A stretch of DNA of 64,000 nucleotides. It comes from Dichotomocladium elegans (taxonomy: Eukaryota; Mucoromycota; Mucoromycetes; Mucorales; Lichtheimiaceae). The position numbers and the translations under genes were made by a program. The stretch spans positions 310,001 through 374,000 of the forward strand of contig JAIXMN010000002.1 of NCBI GenBank assembly GCA_025716815.1, given 5' to 3'. Below, one piece after another: positions 59,717-64,000 of this stretch. Position 1 is the first letter of the stretch; each line of letters opens with the position of its first letter. The notes beneath the pieces were generated by a model. It was not told the DNA's origin, did not search any database, and worked only from the letters and a program-made list of their open reading frames with translations.

Positions 59717-60554
59717 GAGAAGTGAGTTCGTGCGTGCGCAGGAGGACTTGTATGTAAAGACACTAGCAAGTTGCGCAAATCTGAAACCTCCCTACGATAT
59801 AGGGATAGGGACAAAAGGAAGAAAAGTAGATGTTGGAAGAGTGCGAAAAAATCAATAATAGATCGAACGCGAGCACCGTTCCTCTTTTTCCTAAAAAGGT
59901 CGAGCCAAACCAAGGAAGAGTTTACATTCATGGAAATGAAACTGAGTACCTGTGTGCAACCGTGGCGACAAAAGCGATCTCCTATCGCGTGCCTTCCATG
60001 AAAGAGTGGCGCGGTTCCACTTGTAATGACAAATAAAATTGCCGGCTAATCCCCTCATGATCCATATGATGATGTGCTTCGTGCGTTCGTGCTAACGCAA
60101 CAGAAAGACGAAAAAGAAAAACCAAGGTTATCGTCGGAGAGCAATTAAATAGAGTTGCACATTGCACAAGAGCTTGAGAAACCTTAAAATGTATCTTTCT
60201 TTACATGCGTGTATTCCACTTGGGGATCGCACCATCACACCTAATAACACCAGGAGCTTTTATCATTAGCCACATGAATAGCGACGCTGCACAATCATGA
60301 GCTTTTGGAGAGCGAACAAGCTATCACGAAAAGAATAAGCTGCGATCCACCTCTCTCGCGATTGATGCCTCCAAGACCCCACACCCCCTAGCACGCACAC
60401 AAAGGCACCTAACCGATGGAGATAAAGTAATAAAATTTACAATACACAGAAAAAAAATGAGAGAATTCTTTTATATTGTTGTAACCGACCAAATGTCCAG
60501 GAATAGAAAATGAGAACATAGCGGCGACGGCTACTTCTCTTACAGATGTACCGT
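59717..60554. other. Intergenic upstream of kelch/BTB gene
   Basis: Promoter side of the kelch gene and 3' flank of the eS24 gene. No coding or RNA gene recognised. Confidence 0.45.
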
Positions 60555-61234
60555 TTATTTCTTGCCAGCAGCAGCCTTGGCCTTCTTGGTACCGCGGAAC
60601 TTCTTGGCACGGTTCTTCTTTTCCTTGCGCTGCTTGCGGCCACCCTTGGGTGCCTCGGCAAGACCAATCTTTTTTTTTTTAAAAAAAAAAAAAAGGTGTG
60701 CATGAGCTTCGCATGCCTACGAAATGCGAAATAGGGTAAGGATACTTACGCGGACGAGGCGGTACTTGGGCTCGAACTTCTTAAGGGACTCGACAGAGTC
60801 GTAGATCAAGGCGAAGCCAGTGGTCTTGCCACCACCGAAATGGGCCTTCAAGCCAAAGACGGAGACGACCTCCTTGCTGGCCTTGTACATCTTGGCAAGC
60901 TTCTCGCGGAGCTCGTCCTTGGAAATGCTGGGAAGACCAGGGTGGATGACATCCACAACCATTTGCTTGCGCTGAAGCAGGCGGTTCGTAAGGAACTTGC
61001 GGGTGCGGATAGTAACGGTAGCGTCGGCCTAAATTGAGATTTTCACCACATGCAAATGACAAAAAATGCAGTAGTTGAAATCAGCATTGAGCGATATATC
61101 CCCCTTTTCCTTCGAAAACCGCCTTCACCCTTGTCCATCCATCTAACCACACCATCCATCCAGTCGCCCTGTTGTCCATCCTCATGATCCCAGCCCATTC
61201 CTCCTCCTCCAGGTCGAGTGCGTGCACATACCAT
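60555..61234 (-). CDS. RPS24: Ribosomal protein eS24
   Basis: Three exons (61234-61232, 61028-60750, 60668-60555) sum to 131 residues. The first exon is only the ATG, followed at once by GTATGT; the second begins GCCGACGCTACC. Conserved blocks: [80 protein letters not shown] and [17 protein letters not shown], with a basic tail ending [10 protein letters not shown]. It is a component of the cytosolic small ribosomal subunit. Full length and no damage. The 203-nt first intron directly after the start codon resembles the arrangement in animal RPS24 genes. The second intron ends in a T-run followed by an A-run before the AG. Confidence 0.96.
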
Positions 61235-61416
61235 ATTGGAAAGAGGGAGCACCTTCACTTCATTCCACCGGGCTCTTTGGCGCCTGGCATCGCCCTGCGC
61301 GGGGCAGCACTTCTAACTCCGCTCACGAACAATGACTACAAATAGAAAACCCAGCTCTTAAGATAATCCAGGAGCATTTTTTTTATTGACGCTAAAGACA
61401 CATTAACAACAAAAAG

Positions 61417-62612
61417 CTAAAGCTTTGTAAAGTTGGGAAAAGATTAGCAAAGCTAGACAATCAGCGGCACACTTTCCTTCACTTGGACTTACAATGGTAT
61501 CCATCTTTGTGAGCACGTTGAGCACGGCCGCTACTACCTCCAACGAGAGTTCTGATCCATGCGTAATATCGATTTTTGCTCCGAGGCCGGAGAATGGCCA
61601 AGAGGAGAAATCATTCATCAGCTCATCAACCTTGTTAAAGGCTTGTTCTCGGAGATCAGGCTGAAGGAAGTGGAGGGCGTTTTCAAGCACGTTAGCAGCG
61701 TAAGCAGCACAGATCATGCTGACTGTTCGTAGGAAGGTGTGGGGTACTTGGGATTGCGCATCGACCGAAGTGGGCGAGACACGGGTAACGAGCATGGTGC
61801 ACACACGCTTGACAATCTCTTCTTTACATGCAGAATCAGCAATGGGATGGGTTGCCATATCGAATAGCAGAAAGTTCTTCTTTTCCGTTCGAAGCACGCC
61901 CTTGTCCACAAGACCTTTTGCAAGCCGTTCGCGCACCTGTTTGAGCTGATAACCTATCTTCATCACGTTCCACGTCTCACCTACAGAGAGGCCTAGTTAG
62001 CGTTTCTGGCTGCATACATACGCATCCCACGGTTTTGCTTTACCGCTCATCAGATCAATCCAGCTCGCTGCACCCATCTTCTCGCTGACTTTCATCATTT
62101 TCAATGCCTCGTCCAGCAAGACCTCGCCCGTCAATTTGTCATTCACCACCTCAATGTGGCGATCAGTCAACTGGTATTTCCGTCTGTTGCTGTCTTTGAC
62201 CATGGCGATTCTTCCGCGGAATGCTAACTCCATCACGATGCAGCCTCGCAGAGCATAGCTAATGCTGTCGTTCCAGAATGAGAGATATCCCTATTTTCCC
62301 CAGCTGCCATTCAGCATCTCCAAACATACCTGCCTGAACCCATCATCAGGTCACATTCCTCCCTTTCCTCCCTTTCTTTCTCTGTACCTGTCGGTCTTTA
62401 AGACCCAGCAACAACACCTCTTCCATCAACGTGAGACGGGGTGTGCTCTTCGACTCGTCAATGTCTCGAGGATCATATGCGATTTTTTTCTCAGTCGGTG
62501 AATCATAGGCATTGTTCGAGTGACTCGACTCGGTCGCATTCTCATCTGTTGTCTGGTTGCTGGTCGACCCTCCTCCGCCTCCGGCTACTCGACGTCGGGT
62601 GATGGTTGACAT
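61417..62612 (-). CDS. VPS74: GOLPH3/Vps74 family Golgi protein
   Basis: Four exons (62612-62388, 62290-62044, 61980-61493, 61422-61417) give 321 residues. The protein binds PI4P on Golgi membranes and keeps glycosyltransferases in place. The GPP34 domain begins at [20 protein letters not shown], followed by [20 protein letters not shown], then [20 protein letters not shown] and [20 protein letters not shown]. The end reads [14 protein letters not shown] once a GTAAGT intron (61492-61423) with a GCTAATC branch site is removed; the last coding exon is then only CTTTAG. Without that splice, 28 unrelated residues would follow. The N-terminal 60 residues are flexible ([13 protein letters not shown]), as in homologues, with an RRR near the start that could bind coatomer. 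Confidence 0.94.
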
Positions 62613-63808
62613 TATTTAAATTCCTTTTTAATGGCGACAACAGTAGATTGGATTGTTCAAAAATATGGAAGGCAGTCTCGATGCTTTTTAAAAACGCATA
62701 TATAGCAGCAGACAAGAAAAGGGGGAGAAAAAAAAAGAAAACGAAAAAGACAAGGTGAAAAAAGGATATCCACCCGCTCGGTCGCTTTCCCTTTTTCGCC
62801 TTACTCGGCCTTTTTGCTGTGCTGCTCCGTGCTTGCGCATTCGTCCTCCGCTCCTCTTTCTCTTTTTTTTTTTTATCACATACTCTATTACCTCGTCTCT
62901 CAGTACATCCCATCCTCTGGTTTTAGTGAGGGAGCGTATGCAAAGACAAGACCGATTATTTAAAGAAAGGAGAGAAAGCCAATTCGGATTTTTTTGCTAT
63001 CATTCTTTGGGTGTGGATCACTAAGAAATGAAATAACCGTCAGCTTTTGGTACGTGCAACCATCTCCAACAGCAGCTATCAGGGTTCCAAGTCACCCTCC
63101 CCCTTCTCCAGGCATCCAAACCAATCCTCTTTTTCTGTCAGATAACTCTTTCCCGACTACTGCAAGAACTCATTGGACTCCAGGGGGGAAAGAAAAGAAG
63201 ATGCAAGAACAGTAGTGCACGAAAAGATAGATAAGAATCATCTGAACAGATTGGTTCGTTAGCTATATATATATGTAAATATATGAAGTGTATATACCAT
63301 GCAACCATCGCTAGGATAACAGCCAGATACCAGGAGCGCACGCACCGTCACACCGGACACACAGCTGGAAACAAATCGTTTTGTGTGGATCAACCAGGCT
63401 TAGAAGTTTCAACATTCTTTGAAACTGTAATCAGCAGCAGCCAGAGTAATTTCAAGAAAAATCCCCAGGAAAGCTCTTCCTGAGCGCGTTCACCGTGCAA
63501 GATGTGCATTTCCTGGTCATGATGTATTTCCAACTGTCTCTCCAATAAATGAAAAGGAAATCTGACTATGATCATTGCTTTCCGAGACATGGATCTCTTT
63601 CTCTCTTCCCTTTTATTATGCACTACATACTTTGATAAACAGTAACATTGCTGTATTTCCAAGGCAGTGTCCGGCAAAAAAGGTGAGATTTGCTCAAAGA
63701 GGGACGGATTGTAAGGTGAAATTGTAATATAATATATAAATATAGTTCATTCAGTATACATGGAACACAAAAGCAGCAATTAGATTCTTCGTTGCTTTTT
63801 TCCTTCAC
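62613..63808. other. Intergenic upstream of VPS74
   Basis: Holds the VPS74 promoter and the 3' flank of the protease gene at the window end. T-rich and A-rich runs are present near 62725-62745 and 62862-62873. No coding or RNA gene supported. Confidence 0.45.
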
Positions 63809-64000
63809 TTAGTTTACAGTGGATCTAACATAAAAGAGATTATATGCAGCGCGACTCTGTTTAAGAAAGCAAGATATTAGTTAGACTATGTAAATATTTC
63901 CTTCTTGCGTATTAGCTCACTTACAATAGCCTTGCCTTCGTCACACACAGAGAATCGGGTATCATCAAAATAATGCCATTCCTGGCGATATCCATTACGC
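63809..64000 (-). CDS. Ubiquitin-specific protease, C-terminal end (partial)
   Basis: Only the last two exons are inside the window (64000-63925 and 63856-63809, stop at 63809-63811). They read RNGYRQEWHYFDDTRFSVCD, then EGKAI joined to SRAAYNLFYVRS and a stop. This is the end of the USP catalytic domain: W-x-x-F-D-D follows the catalytic histidine, and the A-Y-N-L-F-Y-V-R strand closes the fold. In full-length relatives the catalytic cysteine and histidine boxes lie upstream, beyond the window. The intron has a GTAAGT donor. The enzyme would remove ubiquitin from proteins; the specific family member cannot be named from this part. Confidence 0.85.

Noticed and set aside
60721..60750. GTAAGTATCCTTACC in RPS24 intron 2 as a U12-type donor
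   Set aside because: The splice site itself is GTAAGT, a standard major-class donor; the TATCCTT lies five bases inside the intron.
1..64000. CRISPR arrays, operons, prophage or plasmid features
   Set aside because: No regularly spaced repeats or bacterial gene organisation; introns throughout show a eukaryotic nuclear sequence.

Overview
The window is nuclear DNA of a filamentous fungus, most probably an early-diverging Mucoromycota (Mucorales-like) species. The signs are short spliceosomal introns (mostly about 50-130 nt, GTAAG/GTAAA donors, CTAAT/CTAAC branch sites), an ISWI accessory subunit, a homeobox gene with long homopolymer repeats, degenerate Tc1/mariner-type transposon copies, and a U11-48K minor-spliceosome protein, which ascomycete yeasts lack. 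The species assignment is inference. No bacterial-style operons, CRISPR arrays or convincing tRNA/rRNA genes were seen.

Layout. 1-4.1 kb: transposon debris (copy A). 4.1-5.1 kb: a DUF4112 membrane protein gene with a 12-nt microexon. 5.3-8.6 kb (-): a LIM-LIM-coiled-coil-C1-RhoGAP protein. 11.1-12.0 kb (+): an SNRNP48/U11-48K homologue. 13.6-18.0 kb: two unrelated bZIP factors (Yap/AP-1-like and ATF/CREB-like) transcribed away from each other, with a doubtful ORF between them. 18.5-19.3 kb (-): an acidic low-complexity protein. 20.2-24.4 kb: two further transposon relics (C and B) bracketing a divergent pair of mitochondrial ribosomal protein genes (bS21m, bL27m). 25.1-28.96 kb: a hot-dog thioesterase, an Iec1-like C2H2 protein and deoxyhypusine synthase. 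30.4-31.9 kb (-): a SAM methyltransferase. 32.7-40.8 kb: ITC1/ACF1-like (-) and DIS3/RRP44 (+), divergent. 41.4-43.1 kb (-): a homeodomain factor followed upstream by 4.7 kb without recognisable genes. 47.9-51.5 kb (-): a ZIP zinc transporter and 3-hydroxyisobutyryl-CoA hydrolase. 52.3-56.0 kb (-): two unrecognised proteins. 56.5-57.4 kb (+): a CWC21/SRRM2-type splicing factor. 57.5-59.7 kb (-): a kelch+BTB protein. 60.6-62.6 kb (-): ribosomal protein eS24 and VPS74/GOLPH3. 63.8-64.0 kb (-): the C-terminal end of a ubiquitin-specific protease.

The most interesting theme is splicing. The window encodes a U11-48K homologue with the full CHHC zinc-finger spacing. It also carries, in the ITC1-like gene, an intron with a textbook U12-type donor (GTATCCTTTTTT), a TTCTTAAC branch-site candidate and no polypyrimidine tract. 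Close by are a 12-nt microexon that restores a conserved family motif exactly, two GC-AG introns with GCAAGT donors, a 6-nt terminal coding exon and an ATG-only first exon. Exon boundaries were worked out by hand from GT/GC...AG signals, reading frame and family similarity. Where I give exact exons, the summed length is divisible by three.
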